DNA of 64,000 bases from Mycobacterium sp. SMC-8 (GCF_025263565.1 NZ_CP079865.1:2294001-2358000), one strand, 5' to 3'; shown: positions 44,330 to 54,351, numbered from the stretch's first letter. Program-made: numbers and translations. Notes: generated from the sequence alone by a model not told the origin.

Positions 44330-44763
44330 CCGGTCCGGCCGAGCAGCCGCACCGAATCGAGGGCCCGTCGCCCGCCCGCCCGCCTGACGTCGACACGGCG
44401 TTCTGGTTGTGGGTGGTCGCGCTGCCTCTGATGATCGGCAGCTACGTGCTGGACCTGCTGGTGACCCGTGACCATCCGAACAGCCTGATGCTGGCGCTGT
44501 CGCTGGTGTTCGCCGGGATTCTTGCCGCAGTCGTGCTCACGTTCTTGTTCCTGCTCAGGCAGGGTTATCGCTGGGCGCGCACGCTGTTGACCGCCGGCGC
44601 CATCGCGTCGGTGGTGTACTCGCTGTCGAACCTGTTCGGTGTCGAGCGGCCCACCGCGGCGGCGATGGCCTACGCCGCGTCGGTCATCATCGGATCCGTA
44701 CTGACCGGCGGCGGCGTGTACCTGCTGCACCGCAAAGACTCCCACGAGTTCTTCACCCGCTGA
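44326..44763 (+). CDS. small polytopic membrane protein (Rv0513-like)
   Basis: A 145-residue protein with a Pro-rich polar N-terminus and four hydrophobic segments (AFWLWVVALPLMIGSYVL, LMLALSLVFAGILAAVVL, LLTAGAIASVVYSL, MAYAASVIIGSVLTGG). GTG start overlaps the hemB stop, so it is coupled to the heme operon. The pattern WxWVVxLPxxxG occurs in several actinobacterial membrane proteins of unknown role. Confidence 0.75.
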   Translation: MTGPAEQPHRIEGPSPARPPDVDTAFWLWVVALPLMIGSYVLDLLVTRDHPNSLMLALSLVFAGILAAVVLTFLFLLRQGYRWARTLLTAGAIASVVYSLSNLFGVERPTAAAMAYAASVIIGSVLTGGGVYLLHRKDSHEFFTR

Positions 44764-44768
44764 TTCGC

Positions 44769-44774
44769 TAGGCT
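44769..44774 (+). promoter_or_regulatory. -10 element for the second small membrane protein gene
   Basis: TAGGCT lies 15 bases before the ATG at 44784, which predicts a leader of about 3 bases. Confidence 0.4.
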
Positions 44775-44783
44775 GACCCGACC

Positions 44784-45230
44784 ATGACCCCGCCCACCCC
44801 CGCCGCCCGGCCGCGCATCGTCGATCTGGCGTTCTGGTGCTTCATCGGCGGCGCGGTGCTGATGATCGTCGGCGGACTGATGGCGGCGACCGCGACTTAC
44901 GACGCCGCGCGGGCGGCGATCCCGACGACGGTGTCCGACGAGCAGGTGCGCAACTACCTGACTGTCTACCGGTTCACCGGTATCGGGGCGGTGCTGGTGG
45001 CCGGCGCGTTGGCGTTCCTGGCCGGTCGCGCCCGGCACGGCGACTCCCGCTTCCGGCTGGCGACGCTGGCTCTGGCTTTCGCGGCGCTGGTCGTCATCGG
45101 TGTGCTGGCGCTCGGGGTGGGTGTCGCGCAGCCGCTGATCCTGCTCGGATTGCTGCCGGTCCTGATCGGGACGCTGCTCATCGTGCAGCCCGCGGCGCGA
45201 TTCTGGTTCCAACAGGAGGACCGACGGTGA
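44784..45230 (+). CDS. small polytopic membrane protein
   Basis: A 148-residue protein with four hydrophobic segments, starting after a Pro/Ala tail and sharing the AFW-F-GGAVLMIVGGLM type of opening with its upstream neighbour; the two may be distant paralogues. An ATG at 44784 follows a TAGGCT element. Its stop overlaps the next gene as GTGA. Function unknown. Confidence 0.75.
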   Translation: MTPPTPAARPRIVDLAFWCFIGGAVLMIVGGLMAATATYDAARAAIPTTVSDEQVRNYLTVYRFTGIGAVLVAGALAFLAGRARHGDSRFRLATLALAFAALVVIGVLALGVGVAQPLILLGLLPVLIGTLLIVQPAARFWFQQEDRR

Positions 45231-45718
45231 CCGAATCTTCCAACACCCCTGAGGTGCTCTTCTACGAACAGGGCGCCAGCTGGCTGTGGGTGCTGGCGGG
45301 CCCGGCCGCGGGTGTCGCGATGGCTCTGATCCAGCTCTCCGCCGGCTACGGAATCCAGTGGATGGTGCCGGGCCTGTTTTTCGTGCTCGTGTCGCTGTTC
45401 CTGGCGATCCAGGTGAAGGCGGCCCGGATCCACACCTCCGTGGAGCTGACCACCGAGAAGCTACGGCAGGGCACCGAGATCACGCTCACCGACGAGATCG
45501 TGCGCATCTACCCGGAAGCCAGCGGTTCCGAGACGCCCAAGTGGCAGTACGCGCGGGCACTCGGTGAGCTGACCGGGGTGCCCCGCGGTCGCACCGGCAT
45601 CGGTCTGCGCCTGACCAACGACCGCACCGCCCAGGCGTGGGCCCGCAAACACCAGCGGCTGCGCGCCGCGCTGACCAGCCTGGTCGAGGAACGCATTCCG
45701 CCGGAGCCCGCGTCGTGA
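45227..45718 (+). CDS. membrane-anchored conserved protein, possibly DUF3093-like
   Basis: A 163-residue protein with two hydrophobic segments near the N-terminus (WLWVLAGPAAGVAMALI and WMVPGLFFVLVSLFLAI) and a cytoplasmic beta-rich domain containing ITLTDEIVRIYPE. The layout, two helices then a PH-like domain, resembles DUF3093 proteins, but the match is only by eye. GTG start overlaps the previous stop; its own stop overlaps the next start. Confidence 0.7.
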   Translation: MTESSNTPEVLFYEQGASWLWVLAGPAAGVAMALIQLSAGYGIQWMVPGLFFVLVSLFLAIQVKAARIHTSVELTTEKLRQGTEITLTDEIVRIYPEASGSETPKWQYARALGELTGVPRGRTGIGLRLTNDRTAQAWARKHQRLRAALTSLVEERIPPEPAS

Positions 45719-45993
45719 ACCGGTGGGCCGTCGTGCAGCTGGTGCTGGCGGCCGGCGCGGCGGTGGGCTGCGTGCTCAGCTGGCTGGCGGCCTGCAGCGA
45801 CGTGGTCGTGGGCCCGGTGCTGGCCGGTGAACCGTCGACGATCTCGCAGGTCTATTACGCCCCGATGCTGACTTTGTCTCTGCTGCTCGCGACGGCGGCC
45901 GGCGTGCTGACCGTCCTCGGTGTGGCACGCCTGCGCGGGCCGCATACCCGGGTCCCCCTCGCCGGGGGCGCCGCGAAACCGCCATCACGGTAG
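45715..45993 (+). CDS. small membrane protein with two predicted helices (Rv0514-like)
   Basis: A 92-residue protein with hydrophobic segments VVQLVLAAGAAVGCVLSWL and MLTLSLLLATAAGVLTVL. GTG start overlaps the preceding stop, making four linked small membrane-protein genes after hemB. Size and position recall Rv0514. Function unknown. Confidence 0.7.
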   Translation: MNRWAVVQLVLAAGAAVGCVLSWLAACSDVVVGPVLAGEPSTISQVYYAPMLTLSLLLATAAGVLTVLGVARLRGPHTRVPLAGGAAKPPSR

Positions 45994-46096
45994 TGATGAG
46001 CCGCCTTCGACTACCAGGAAGGCGCTCTCGCGAACCGGAGTGACCCTCGCCACAGGCGTCTTGGTACAAAGTGCACAATCTGTAACACTGTTGCTC

Positions 46097-46993
46097 ATGA
46101 CCGAGTTGGCGGACAAGAGCGAGCACCTCGACGCTGCGGAACCGGATGCGCTGCCGCTGGGGCCCCGGTCCCTGGTGTGGCGCTACTTCGGCGACAACCG
46201 CATGTACCTGATCGGCCCGCGCCCGGCGGTGCTGCAGAACATGCTCGCCGAGCTCGGCCAGGGCGTGTACGACCACTCGACGTTCTTCGCCGACACCGCC
46301 GAACGCCTCAAGCGCACCATCCCGCCGATCTTCAACACGGTGTACGGCTCCGACGACGACCATGCGGGTCTGCGGGTCCGCGATTTCCACCATCACGTCA
46401 AGGGAGAGATGCCCGGCCCCGACGGTGCTGCCGGCTCCCGCTACCACGCGCTGGACCCCGACACGTACTTCTGGGCGCACGCCACCTTCGTCGAGCAGAT
46501 CTACTACTTCGCCGACACCTTCGTGAAGCGGCTGACCCGCGCCGAACGCGAACAGATCTGGCTGGAGTCCAAGACCTGGTACCGCCGCTACGGGGTCAGC
46601 GACCGCGCCATGCCCGCGACCTACGACGAGTTCGAGAAGTACTGGGACGCGATGATGACCGAGGTCCTCGTCGCCCACCCGTCGGCCAGGTACGGCGTCG
46701 GCTACGTCACCAAGGGCTTCCCGAAACCCAAGGCGGTGCACCCGCTGGTGTGGCGACTCGTGGCTCCGGTGTTCAACCCGCTCGCGGCGTTCCTGACCAC
46801 CGGAGGGCTGCCGCCGCGGGCGCGGGACCTGCTCGGGCTGCCCTGGACCGACAAGCAGGAACGCCGCTATCAGCGCTTCGCCGCGTTCTGGCGGTCGCGG
46901 CCGGTGAACTGGGCCTGGGACCGTCTGCCCATGCGCGTGCGCTACAGCGGATACGCGGTGAAGGGGTATGCCCGCTCCGATGTCCGGCCCTGA
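46097..46993 (+). CDS. DUF2236 oxygenase-like protein (MpaB / latex-clearing protein family)
   Basis: A 298-residue all-helical protein of the DUF2236 family, which includes heme-dependent rubber oxygenase Lcp and mycophenolic-acid enzyme MpaB. FHHHVKG supplies candidate heme ligands and conserved [17 protein letters not shown] is the family signature; Arg and Thr around the heme are also seen. Substrate unknown. The ATG at 46097 was chosen because a TAACAC element precedes it; longer versions lack family similarity. The overlapping TetR gene downstream probably controls it. Confidence 0.82.
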   Translation: MTELADKSEHLDAAEPDALPLGPRSLVWRYFGDNRMYLIGPRPAVLQNMLAELGQGVYDHSTFFADTAERLKRTIPPIFNTVYGSDDDHAGLRVRDFHHHVKGEMPGPDGAAGSRYHALDPDTYFWAHATFVEQIYYFADTFVKRLTRAEREQIWLESKTWYRRYGVSDRAMPATYDEFEKYWDAMMTEVLVAHPSARYGVGYVTKGFPKPKAVHPLVWRLVAPVFNPLAAFLTTGGLPPRARDLLGLPWTDKQERRYQRFAAFWRSRPVNWAWDRLPMRVRYSGYAVKGYARSDVRP

Positions 46994-47573
46994 TTCGGCG
47001 ACCCAGCACATTCTCGACGCCGCCGTCGTCGAGTTCGAGCGGCACGGCTTCCGCCGGGTCGCCCTCGACGATGTCGCGCGGCGAGCCGGGGTCAGCCGCA
47101 CCACCATCTACCGGCGCTTCGCCAACAAGGACGAACTGGTCGGCGCGGTCATCGAGCGGGAGAACGTCCGACTCTTCGCCGACATCGCGGCCGAGCTGAA
47201 ACAGGCTGGGCCGCAATCAAATTACTATGTCGAAGCGTTCACGCTGTCGATTCTGAAGTTCCGCGGGCACCGAGTGCTGCACCAGATGATCACCGATGAA
47301 CCCGGACTCGTGCTCGAGCTCGCCGGCCGCCACCACCGCGCCGCGATCGAGCGCATGGCCGAGGCGTTGCGGACGATCTTCCCGCCCGGATTCGCCGACC
47401 GCATCGGGGCCGAGGCCGTCGACGACCTTGCCGACACCATCCTGCGGTACGCGGCGATGGTGCTGCTGCTGCCCAGCGCGCAGCCCTTGGAGACAGCCGA
47501 CGACATCCGCGCATTCGCGCGCCGGCATTTCCTGACGAGCCTGCCCACGGCGCTGCGGTCGGTCCCCGCATGA
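46980..47573 (+). CDS. TetR-family transcriptional regulator
   Basis: A 197-residue regulator with a clear N-terminal [24 protein letters not shown] followed by [20 protein letters not shown]. The remaining helical part is the ligand and dimer domain. It overlaps the end of the DUF2236 gene; starts at 46968 and 46980 are both possible. Its likely target is the upstream gene, but no clear palindromic operator is visible in the 46000-46096 gap. Confidence 0.86.
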   Translation: MSGPDSATQHILDAAVVEFERHGFRRVALDDVARRAGVSRTTIYRRFANKDELVGAVIERENVRLFADIAAELKQAGPQSNYYVEAFTLSILKFRGHRVLHQMITDEPGLVLELAGRHHRAAIERMAEALRTIFPPGFADRIGAEAVDDLADTILRYAAMVLLLPSAQPLETADDIRAFARRHFLTSLPTALRSVPA

Positions 47574-47615
47574 CGCCGTGTTTCGCAGATCACACTTTCG
47601 GGCAGCCCGAAAGCC

Positions 47616-47951
47616 ATGACCACCGATGACAAAACCCAGCAACGTCAGTCCGGTGACACACCGGACGTCCAGCTCGATCACGTCACCGAGACACCGAATT
47701 CGGAGAACCAGAAGCTCACGGAGAAGCCTGAGGTCACCGACGAACACCGGGAGAAGGCCAAGGAGATGGCCAAGGCCTACTCCGAGGACCTGCAGACCAC
47801 CACGCTGCCCGGCAGCAGCGGCACCGTCTCCGGAACGTCCGTCACCGACTGGGTCGACGACAAGGACAAGGGCAAGATCGAGACGTCGGCCGACGAGGGC
47901 AACGTCGAGTACCGCAAGACCGAGGAGTTCCGCAAGAAACTCGAAGAGTGA
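47616..47951 (+). CDS. small hydrophilic protein of unknown function
   Basis: A 111-residue, very polar protein, rich in Asp, Glu, Lys and Thr, with no hydrophobic core, signal peptide or known motif. A helical middle (EHREKAKEMAKAYSEDLQ) separates two disordered parts. Codon use is typical of the genome. ATG at 47616 is 42 bases after the TetR stop. Probably intrinsically disordered; role unknown. Confidence 0.65.
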   Translation: MTTDDKTQQRQSGDTPDVQLDHVTETPNSENQKLTEKPEVTDEHREKAKEMAKAYSEDLQTTTLPGSSGTVSGTSVTDWVDDKDKGKIETSADEGNVEYRKTEEFRKKLEE

Positions 47952-47984
47952 CGGTCCCGGCGGCGGGGACAAAGACCGCTTGCC

Positions 47985-47990
47985 TAATCT
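47985..47990 (+). promoter_or_regulatory. -10 element for the PNPOx-like gene (leaderless)
   Basis: TAATCT predicts a start site one base before the GTG at 47998. Confidence 0.45.
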
Positions 47991-47997
47991 GACTGCT

Positions 47998-48498
47998 GTG
48001 ACACCTCTCGATCAGATCGCCCCCGCCTTCGTCGAGATGGCGCACTCGATCGTCTGGGCGTCGGTGGCCACCGTCGACGACGACGGCAAACCTCGCACCC
48101 GCATCCTGCATCCCCTCTGGGAGTGGGACGGCACAGACTTGTTCGGCTGGATCGCGACGGTGCCGACACCGATCAAGCGCGCCCATCTGTCCGCCCACCG
48201 CGAGGTGTCGGTGAGCTACTGGACCACCAACCACGACACGTGCTCGGCCGAGTGCCTCACCGAGTGGTACACCGACGACGACACCCGCTCCGCGGTGTGG
48301 CAGAAGTTCGCGACGGCGCCGGCTCCGGTCGGATACGACCCGGCCATCATCCCGATGTGGACCGACGGCCCGACCTGCGCCGATTTCGCCGTGCTGCGGC
48401 TGGCGCCGTACCGGTTGCGGGTGATGCCCGGCACCGTGATGACTCAGGGCCGAGGTGCCCCGCTGCTGTGGAGTGATCGCAGTGGTCGCAGAAACTGA
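47998..48498 (+). CDS. pyridoxamine 5'-phosphate oxidase-like flavin/F420-binding protein
   Basis: A 166-residue split-barrel protein: VWASVATVDDDGKPRTRILHPLWEW and LTPIKRAHLSAHREVSVSYW-like strands typical of the PNPOx superfamily. Members bind FMN, F420 or heme. The cofactor is unknown. GTG start follows a TAATCT element. It overlaps the following P450 gene by 17 bases, suggesting they are expressed together. Confidence 0.77.
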   Translation: MTPLDQIAPAFVEMAHSIVWASVATVDDDGKPRTRILHPLWEWDGTDLFGWIATVPTPIKRAHLSAHREVSVSYWTTNHDTCSAECLTEWYTDDDTRSAVWQKFATAPAPVGYDPAIIPMWTDGPTCADFAVLRLAPYRLRVMPGTVMTQGRGAPLLWSDRSGRRN

Positions 48499-49846
48499 CA
48501 CCGCCGTCGCCGGCTTACCGCTGGTCCCGCGCAATCCGCTGCCGCTGTGGAAGCTGGCGCAGCTGGTCCGGCGGCTCGACACCGGCCAGGAGGTGATCCG
48601 CGACGCCGGCGGTCCGATCACCCGCATTCAGCTGGGCCCGAGGAAACTGGTGCCGCCGATCGTGGCGGTGATGTCACCGACCGGGATGCGGGATGTGTTG
48701 GGGCGCAACGACGCCTCCTCGGATCGCTGCATCATCCACGACGAGGTCCGACAGACGGCAGGCGACAGCCTGTGGGTGTTGCCGAACGAACAGTGGCGGC
48801 CCCGCAAGCGGGCACTGGCGCCGGTGTTCACCAAATTCAGCGTGCGCACCTTCGGCGGTCACATGTCCACGGCCGCACAGGCGTTCGTCGACCGATGGCC
48901 CGCCGGCGGCGAGGTCGACCTCGACGCCGAGTGCCGCAGCGTCGCCATGCAGTCGCTGGGCCGGTCGGTGCTGGGCGTCGACCTGAACGAACGCGGCGAG
49001 ACCATTGCGCGATGCATGCATGTGGCCTCCTCCTACACCGCCGACCGCGCGTTGCGGCCGGTGCGGGCACCGCGCTGGCTGGCCACCCCGGCGCGTCGGC
49101 GGGCCCGTTCGGCGGTGAACGCGATGCGCGCGATCACCGACGAGATGGTCAGGGCGTGCCGGCACGACCCGCAGCGGGACGCACCGCTGGTGCAGGCGCT
49201 GATCGCGGCCACCGACCCGGAGACGGGCCGTCCGCTGTCCGACGAAGAGATCTCCAACGACCTGCTGATCTTCATGCTGGCCGGCCACGACACCACCGCG
49301 ACGGCGCTGACCTACGCGCTGTGGGTGCTCGGCCACCATCCCGAGATCCAGGATCGTGTCGCGGCGGAGGCCGCCGCGATCGGTGACCGCGAACTGACGC
49401 CCGACGACGTGCCGGCGTTGGGATACACCGTTCAGGTGCTGCACGAGGCGGTGCGGTTGTGCCCGCCCGCCGCCGGCGTAGCGCGGCTGGTGACCAGCGA
49501 CATCGCGGTCGACGGCTACCGGGTGGAGGCCGGCAGCCTGGTCGCCCTCGGGCTCTACGGGCTGCACCACGACCCGGCCCTGTGGCCGGATCCGATGGCC
49601 TTCGACCCGGACAGGTTCAGCCCGGAGAACGTCAAGGCCCGCGACCGCTGGCAGTTCCTGCCGTTCCTCGGCGGGGGACGCCCCTGTATCGGTGAGCACT
49701 TCGCCCGGCTGGAGACCACGCTGGCGCTCGCCACCGTGGTCCGCGCCTGCCGGATCGAGTCGCTCGATGACGATTTCGAGTGCGAGGTGCCGTTGACCAC
49801 GGTCGCCAAGGGGCCGATCAGGGCGCGCATCACCCCGCGTCGCTGA
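48482..49846 (+). CDS. cytochrome P450
   Basis: A 454-residue P450. The I-helix has AGHDTTATAL, the K-helix ExxR is EAVRL, and the heme-binding loop FLGGGRPCIG gives Cys402 as the thiolate ligand. The general form is that of a class I bacterial P450 needing ferredoxin; no ferredoxin gene is adjacent. Substrate unknown; many mycobacterial P450s act on lipids and sterols. I chose GTG 48482, which gives the usual length. Its stop abuts the convergent Ddn-like gene. Confidence 0.9.
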   Translation: MVAETDTAVAGLPLVPRNPLPLWKLAQLVRRLDTGQEVIRDAGGPITRIQLGPRKLVPPIVAVMSPTGMRDVLGRNDASSDRCIIHDEVRQTAGDSLWVLPNEQWRPRKRALAPVFTKFSVRTFGGHMSTAAQAFVDRWPAGGEVDLDAECRSVAMQSLGRSVLGVDLNERGETIARCMHVASSYTADRALRPVRAPRWLATPARRRARSAVNAMRAITDEMVRACRHDPQRDAPLVQALIAATDPETGRPLSDEEISNDLLIFMLAGHDTTATALTYALWVLGHHPEIQDRVAAEAAAIGDRELTPDDVPALGYTVQVLHEAVRLCPPAAGVARLVTSDIAVDGYRVEAGSLVALGLYGLHHDPALWPDPMAFDPDRFSPENVKARDRWQFLPFLGGGRPCIGEHFARLETTLALATVVRACRIESLDDDFECEVPLTTVAKGPIRARITPRR

Positions 49847-50227
49847 TCAACCCCGGTCGAGCAGCACCGCCTGTTCGAACGGCAGCAGCCCGAACACCGG
49901 CCGCATCACGCCGGTCACCGACGGGGCCGCCTCGACCTTCGTCATCACCCGCGGATTCACCACCGCAAACGATCGGCCGTGGCGGCGCATGGTGCCGCCG
50001 CCGGCAGCGACGATGTTCTTCAGCCAGTCCCGGTCGGGGCCGTAGGTGAGCAGGATGGCGACGCCGTCGGCGGTCGAGAACACCGTCAGCGGGGTGCGGC
50101 AACGGCGGCCGGAGCGGCGTCCGGTGTGTTCGAGAATTCCCATCGTCGGCGCCCAGCCCGCCCACATCCGCTGGATGGGGTTGGTGACGTGCCGGTTGAA
50201 CCGCGCCAGCCACTGCGGCAACTGCAT
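49847..50227 (-). CDS. deazaflavin (F420)-dependent nitroreductase-family protein
   Basis: A 126-residue Ddn-like split-barrel protein. It has LEHTGRRSGRRCRTPL, in which the family contacts the F420 phosphate tail, and a YGPDRDWLKNIVAAGG motif typical of the group. Members transfer hydride from F420H2 to quinones or nitro compounds. GGAGGA precedes the ATG. A second family member lies at 52012. Confidence 0.86.
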   Translation of the reverse strand: MQLPQWLARFNRHVTNPIQRMWAGWAPTMGILEHTGRRSGRRCRTPLTVFSTADGVAILLTYGPDRDWLKNIVAAGGGTMRRHGRSFAVVNPRVMTKVEAAPSVTGVMRPVFGLLPFEQAVLLDRG

Positions 50228-50508
50228 GTCACCATGATCCTCCTTGCGCGGCGGCGATTTCCACCGCGACCCCGGCGCCGCTCCACGGCCGGCCCCGCAG
50301 CGCCGACGTCGGCCGGCGAATCCACACGGGTAAGAAGCTGACCAGCAGGCTCAAAGATGCGGACTCCGGATCCATGGACGAAACTCACAGCAGTGTGGAG
50401 AAGCTGCTGAGGTTCGGTACACGGACCGGGATATCGAAGTGAGCTCAGCATGAATCCACCGGCGCAGCGTGGCGCGACTCGACCCCTCCGATGAATCAGG
50501 AAGTCGCC

Positions 50509-51957
50509 ATGACCTCAGTCGACACCGCGCCCGCGCCGCCGGGTCCGCCACACGGGCAGCACGACCTGGAAGCCGAGCTGACCGTCATCCCGGAATCGGC
50601 GAAGACCACCGACCTGCGCGGCCAGTTCTGGATCTGGGCGGGGGCCAATATCGCCCCGATCAACTGGATCCTCGGCGCGCTCGGCGTGACGATGGGTCTC
50701 GGGCTGGTCGAGACGATCCTGGTGCTGGCGGTCGGCAACGCGATCGGCATGTCGCTGTTCGGGATCTTCGTCGTGATCGGACAGCGCACCGGCGTCACCG
50801 GAATGGTGCTGGCGCGCGCGGTATTCGGCCGCCGGGGCGCCTACGTCCCCGCCGCCGTGCAGGCGCTGGTCTGTATCGGGTGGTGCGCCGTGAACACCTG
50901 GATCGTGCTCGATCTGGTGATGGCGCTGCTCGGTCGCATCGGCCTGGTCGATCCCGGTCAGAGCAACAACGCCGCACGCATCATCGTGGCCGGCGTCATC
51001 ATGAGCATCCAGGTGGTCATCGCGTGGTTCGGCTACCGGGTGATCGCGGCGTTCGAGCGCTGGCCGGTGCCGCCGACGGTCGCTGTGCTGGTCGCCATGA
51101 CCGGGGTGGCCTGGATCGGTCTCGACGTCGACTGGGGCTACGCCGGCGATGCCGCGCTGACGCCGGCCGAGCATCTCGCCGCGATCACCGCGGTCATGAC
51201 CGCGATCGGAATCGGTTGGGGCATCACCTGGTTGGGCTATGCCGCCGACTACTCGCGGTTCGTGTCGACGTCGGTGCCGGCCCGCAAGCTCTTCGCCGCG
51301 AGCGCGCTGGGTCAGTTCATCCCGGTGGTGTGGCTGGGCGCGCTGGGCGCCACCCTGGCGACCCTGAGCACGTCGTCGGACCCGGGCGAGATCATCGTCG
51401 ACGCCTACGGCGTGCTGGCGATCCCGGTGCTGCTGCTGGTGGTGCACGGCCCGCTGGCCACCAACATTCTCAACATCTACACCTGCGCGGTCTCCACGCA
51501 GGCGCTCGACATCCGGGTCAACCGCCGGGTGCTCAACGTCGTGATCGGCGTGGTCGCCATGGCGTGTGTGGTGTATTTCGTGCTCAGCGGGGACTTCGCG
51601 CACACCATCGACGCCTGGCTCGTCGGGATCGTCGGCTGGCTCGCCCCGTGGGCGGCGGTGATGCTGGTGCACTGGTTCGCGGTGGCCCGCCGGCAGGTCG
51701 ACGCCGAGGCGCTGCTCGCGCCGCCGGGGGAATCCGCGTTGCCTGTCGTGCGTCCCAGCGCGCTGATCTCCCTCGCGGTCGGCATCGTCTTCACCTGGCT
51801 GTTCATGTACGGGATGGTGCCGGTGATGCAGGGCCCGATCGCCACCGCGCTGGGCGGTGTGGACCTGTCCTGGCTCGCCGGCGGTCTGGCCGCCGGGACG
51901 CTGTACGCCGCGCTGGAGATCCCGCGGGCCCGTCGGGCGCGGGTGACCGCTGGCTGA
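50509..51957 (+). CDS. NCS1-family purine/cytosine permease
   Basis: A 482-residue membrane transporter with about 12 hydrophobic segments and the NCS1 start DLRGQFWIWAGANIAPINWI. ITWLGYAADYSRF is another family signature. The family imports cytosine, purines, allantoin, hydantoins or thiamine with Na+ or H+. I prefer the ATG at 50509, preceded by AGGAAG, over the ATG at 50491. Its substrate cannot be told; neighbours give no pathway. Confidence 0.86.
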   Translation: MTSVDTAPAPPGPPHGQHDLEAELTVIPESAKTTDLRGQFWIWAGANIAPINWILGALGVTMGLGLVETILVLAVGNAIGMSLFGIFVVIGQRTGVTGMVLARAVFGRRGAYVPAAVQALVCIGWCAVNTWIVLDLVMALLGRIGLVDPGQSNNAARIIVAGVIMSIQVVIAWFGYRVIAAFERWPVPPTVAVLVAMTGVAWIGLDVDWGYAGDAALTPAEHLAAITAVMTAIGIGWGITWLGYAADYSRFVSTSVPARKLFAASALGQFIPVVWLGALGATLATLSTSSDPGEIIVDAYGVLAIPVLLLVVHGPLATNILNIYTCAVSTQALDIRVNRRVLNVVIGVVAMACVVYFVLSGDFAHTIDAWLVGIVGWLAPWAAVMLVHWFAVARRQVDAEALLAPPGESALPVVRPSALISLAVGIVFTWLFMYGMVPVMQGPIATALGGVDLSWLAGGLAAGTLYAALEIPRARRARVTAG

Positions 51958-52011
51958 ACTGAGCCTCCGGCCATTGCGGCGCATGGGCATCGACGAGCAG
52001 ACTCGTGTGTC

Positions 52012-52392
52012 GTGGCTTACTTGAAGCCTCCCTGGTTCACGAGGCGCATCTTCAACCGCTTCGCGATGGCCTTCGGGGTGGGGCAGACGCTGACGGTGAC
52101 CGGGCGGCGCAGTGGCCGGCCCCACCGCATCCCGGTGGTGGTGCCCGAGGTCGGCGGCGTCAAGTACCTGGTATCCACGCGGGGTGAGTCGGACTGGGTG
52201 AAGAACGTCCGGGCGCATCCGCAGGTGACGCTGGATGGTGCGGCGTTTCTGGCCACCGAGATCCCGGTGGAGCAGCGGGCGCCCATCCTGGCGGTCTATC
52301 GCCCGCAGGCGGGTAAGGCCGTGCAGGGCTACTGGCGGCGCCTGCCCGCAGACGCCGACCATCCTGTGTTCGCCCTCACCCCGGCGGGATGA
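52012..52392 (+). CDS. second deazaflavin (F420)-dependent nitroreductase-family protein
   Basis: A 126-residue Ddn-like protein with LTVTGRRSGRPHRIPVVV and STRGESDWVKNVRAHP, the same motifs as the gene at 49847 but clearly different elsewhere, so they are paralogues and not a recent duplication. GTG start. It lies between the permease and hemL genes. Confidence 0.85.
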   Translation: MAYLKPPWFTRRIFNRFAMAFGVGQTLTVTGRRSGRPHRIPVVVPEVGGVKYLVSTRGESDWVKNVRAHPQVTLDGAAFLATEIPVEQRAPILAVYRPQAGKAVQGYWRRLPADADHPVFALTPAG

Positions 52393-52444
52393 CCACTACA
52401 CCCTGTAGTTGGACGATTTCGGCGCGGCTGCGACACTGGTCGGC

Positions 52445-53743
52445 ATGAGCAGTACCGACCTGTCCGCGAAGTTGTTCGCCGACGCGTCCTCGGTGATCCC
52501 CGGCGGGGTCAACTCGCCGGTGCGGGCCTTCAGCTCCGTCGGCGGCACGCCGCGGTTCATCACATCGGCCAAGGGGTGCTGGCTGACCGATGCCGACGGC
52601 AACCGCTACGTGGACCTGGTGTGTTCATGGGGCCCGATGATCCTCGGCCACGCCCACCCTGCCGTCGTCGAGGCGGTGCAGCGGGTGGCCGCCGACGGGC
52701 TGTCGTTCGGCGCCCCGACCCCGTCGGAGTCCGAACTGGCCCGCGAGATCATCGACCGCGTGGCTCCGGTCGAACTGCTCCGGCTGGTCAACTCCGGCAC
52801 CGAGGCCACCATGAGCGCGATCCGGCTGGCCCGCGGCTTCACCGGCCGCGCCAAGATCGTGAAGTTCTCCGGCTGTTATCACGGCCACAGCGACGCCCTG
52901 CTCGCCGACGCCGGATCGGGGGTCGCCACCCTGGGCCTGCCGTCGTCTCCAGGGGTGACGGGCGCGGCAGCCGCCGACACCATCGTGCTGCCGTACAACA
53001 ACGTGCCCGCGGTCGAGGAGGTGTTCGCCCGCTTCGGCGCCGAGATCGCCTGCGTGATCACCGAGGCCAGCCCCGGCAACATGGGCACCGTGCCGCCGCT
53101 GCCCGGGTTCAACGCCGAACTGCGCCGCATCACCGCCGCCCACGGCGCGCTGCTCATCCTCGACGAGGTGATGACGGGCTTCCGGGTGAGCCGCGCCGGC
53201 TGGTACGGCGTCGATCCGGTGGACGCCGACCTGTTCACCTTCGGCAAGGTGATGAGCGGCGGGCTGCCGGCCGCGGCGTTCGGCGGCCGCGCCGAGGTGA
53301 TGAACCGGCTGGCCCCGCTGGGCCCGGTGTACCAGGCGGGCACGCTGTCCGGTAACCCGGTTGCGATGGCTGCCGGGCTGGCCACACTGCGCGCTGCCGA
53401 CGACGCCGCCTACGCCGCGCTGGACGCCAACGCCGACCGGCTGGTCGGCCTGATCGGTGATGCGCTCACCAAAGCCGGTGTGGCGCACCAGATCCCGCGG
53501 GCGGGCAACATGTTCAGCGTGTTCTTCGGCGCCGAGCCGGTGACCGACTTCGCCGCCGCGCGGGCCACCGAGACGTGGCGCTTCCCGGCGTTCTTCCACG
53601 GCCTCCTCGACGCGGGCGTCTACCCGCCGCCGAGTGCATACGAAACCTGGTTCGTTTCAACGGCTCTCGACGACGACGCGTTCGACAAGATCGCCGCCGC
53701 CCTGCCGGGTGCGGCGCGTGCGGCCGCGCAGGCCACCGCATGA
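52445..53743 (+). CDS. hemL: glutamate-1-semialdehyde 2,1-aminomutase
   Basis: A 432-residue PLP enzyme converting glutamate-1-semialdehyde to 5-aminolevulinate. [45 protein letters not shown] and the PLP lysine in [11 protein letters not shown] are hallmark segments. I chose the ATG at 52445 as the start, just before the first conserved helix. It is away from the hemACDB operon, as in M. tuberculosis (Rv0524), and the next gene starts inside its last codons. Confidence 0.97.
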   Translation: MSSTDLSAKLFADASSVIPGGVNSPVRAFSSVGGTPRFITSAKGCWLTDADGNRYVDLVCSWGPMILGHAHPAVVEAVQRVAADGLSFGAPTPSESELAREIIDRVAPVELLRLVNSGTEATMSAIRLARGFTGRAKIVKFSGCYHGHSDALLADAGSGVATLGLPSSPGVTGAAAADTIVLPYNNVPAVEEVFARFGAEIACVITEASPGNMGTVPPLPGFNAELRRITAAHGALLILDEVMTGFRVSRAGWYGVDPVDADLFTFGKVMSGGLPAAAFGGRAEVMNRLAPLGPVYQAGTLSGNPVAMAAGLATLRAADDAAYAALDANADRLVGLIGDALTKAGVAHQIPRAGNMFSVFFGAEPVTDFAAARATETWRFPAFFHGLLDAGVYPPPSAYETWFVSTALDDDAFDKIAAALPGAARAAAQATA

Positions 53744-54351
53744 CGACCAATCACACGGTGGTGCATGTGATGCGCCACGGCGAGGTGCACAACCCCGAAA
53801 AGATCCTTTACGGCCGGCTGCCCGACTATCACCTGTCCGACCGGGGCCGGGCGCAGGCGAACGCGGTCGCGGACTGGTTGGCCTCCCGTGACATCACCCA
53901 CGTCGTGGCGTCTCCGCTGGAACGCGCGCAGGAGACCGCCGCACCCATCGCCGCCCGCCACGAACTGCAGATCAACACCGACGAGGAGTTGATCGAGTCG
54001 ACGAATGTCTTCCAGGGGCAGCGAGTTTCCCCTGGCGACGGGGCGCTGCGCGATCCGCGTAATTGGTGGCACCTGCGCAACCCGCGCCTGCCGTCCTGGG
54101 GGGAGCCCTACACCGAGATCGCCACTCGGATGAAGCGCGCGGTGTTCCGGGCCAGGGAGGCCGCCGACGGCCACGAGGCGGTGTGCGTGAGCCATCAGCT
54201 TCCCGTCGAGACGCTGCGCCGCGCGATGACCGACCGTCCGCTGCACCATTTCCCGACCCGGCGGATGTGCAACCTGGCGTCGGTCACGTCGTTCTATTTT
54301 CACGGCGCCACCTGTGTCGGCTGGGGGTATGCGGAGTTGGCCGGGCGGTGA
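53740..54351 (+). CDS. histidine phosphatase / phosphoglycerate mutase-like protein (Rv0525 homologue)
   Basis: A 203-residue branch-1 histidine phosphatase. The catalytic motif MRHGEVHNP has the phospho-acceptor His; [13 protein letters not shown] carries the second His and [13 protein letters not shown] the Arg region. The Val-His form of RHGE instead of RHGxT suits a phosphatase more than a mutase. Overlaps hemL and the thioredoxin-like gene by 4 bases each, so it is coupled to both. Confidence 0.87.
   Translation: MTTNHTVVHVMRHGEVHNPEKILYGRLPDYHLSDRGRAQANAVADWLASRDITHVVASPLERAQETAAPIAARHELQINTDEELIESTNVFQGQRVSPGDGALRDPRNWWHLRNPRLPSWGEPYTEIATRMKRAVFRAREAADGHEAVCVSHQLPVETLRRAMTDRPLHHFPTRRMCNLASVTSFYFHGATCVGWGYAELAGR

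Noticed and set aside
50515..52362. 615-codon minus-strand ORF opposite the permease
   Set aside because: Shadow of the NCS1 permease frame; composition is unlike a real protein.
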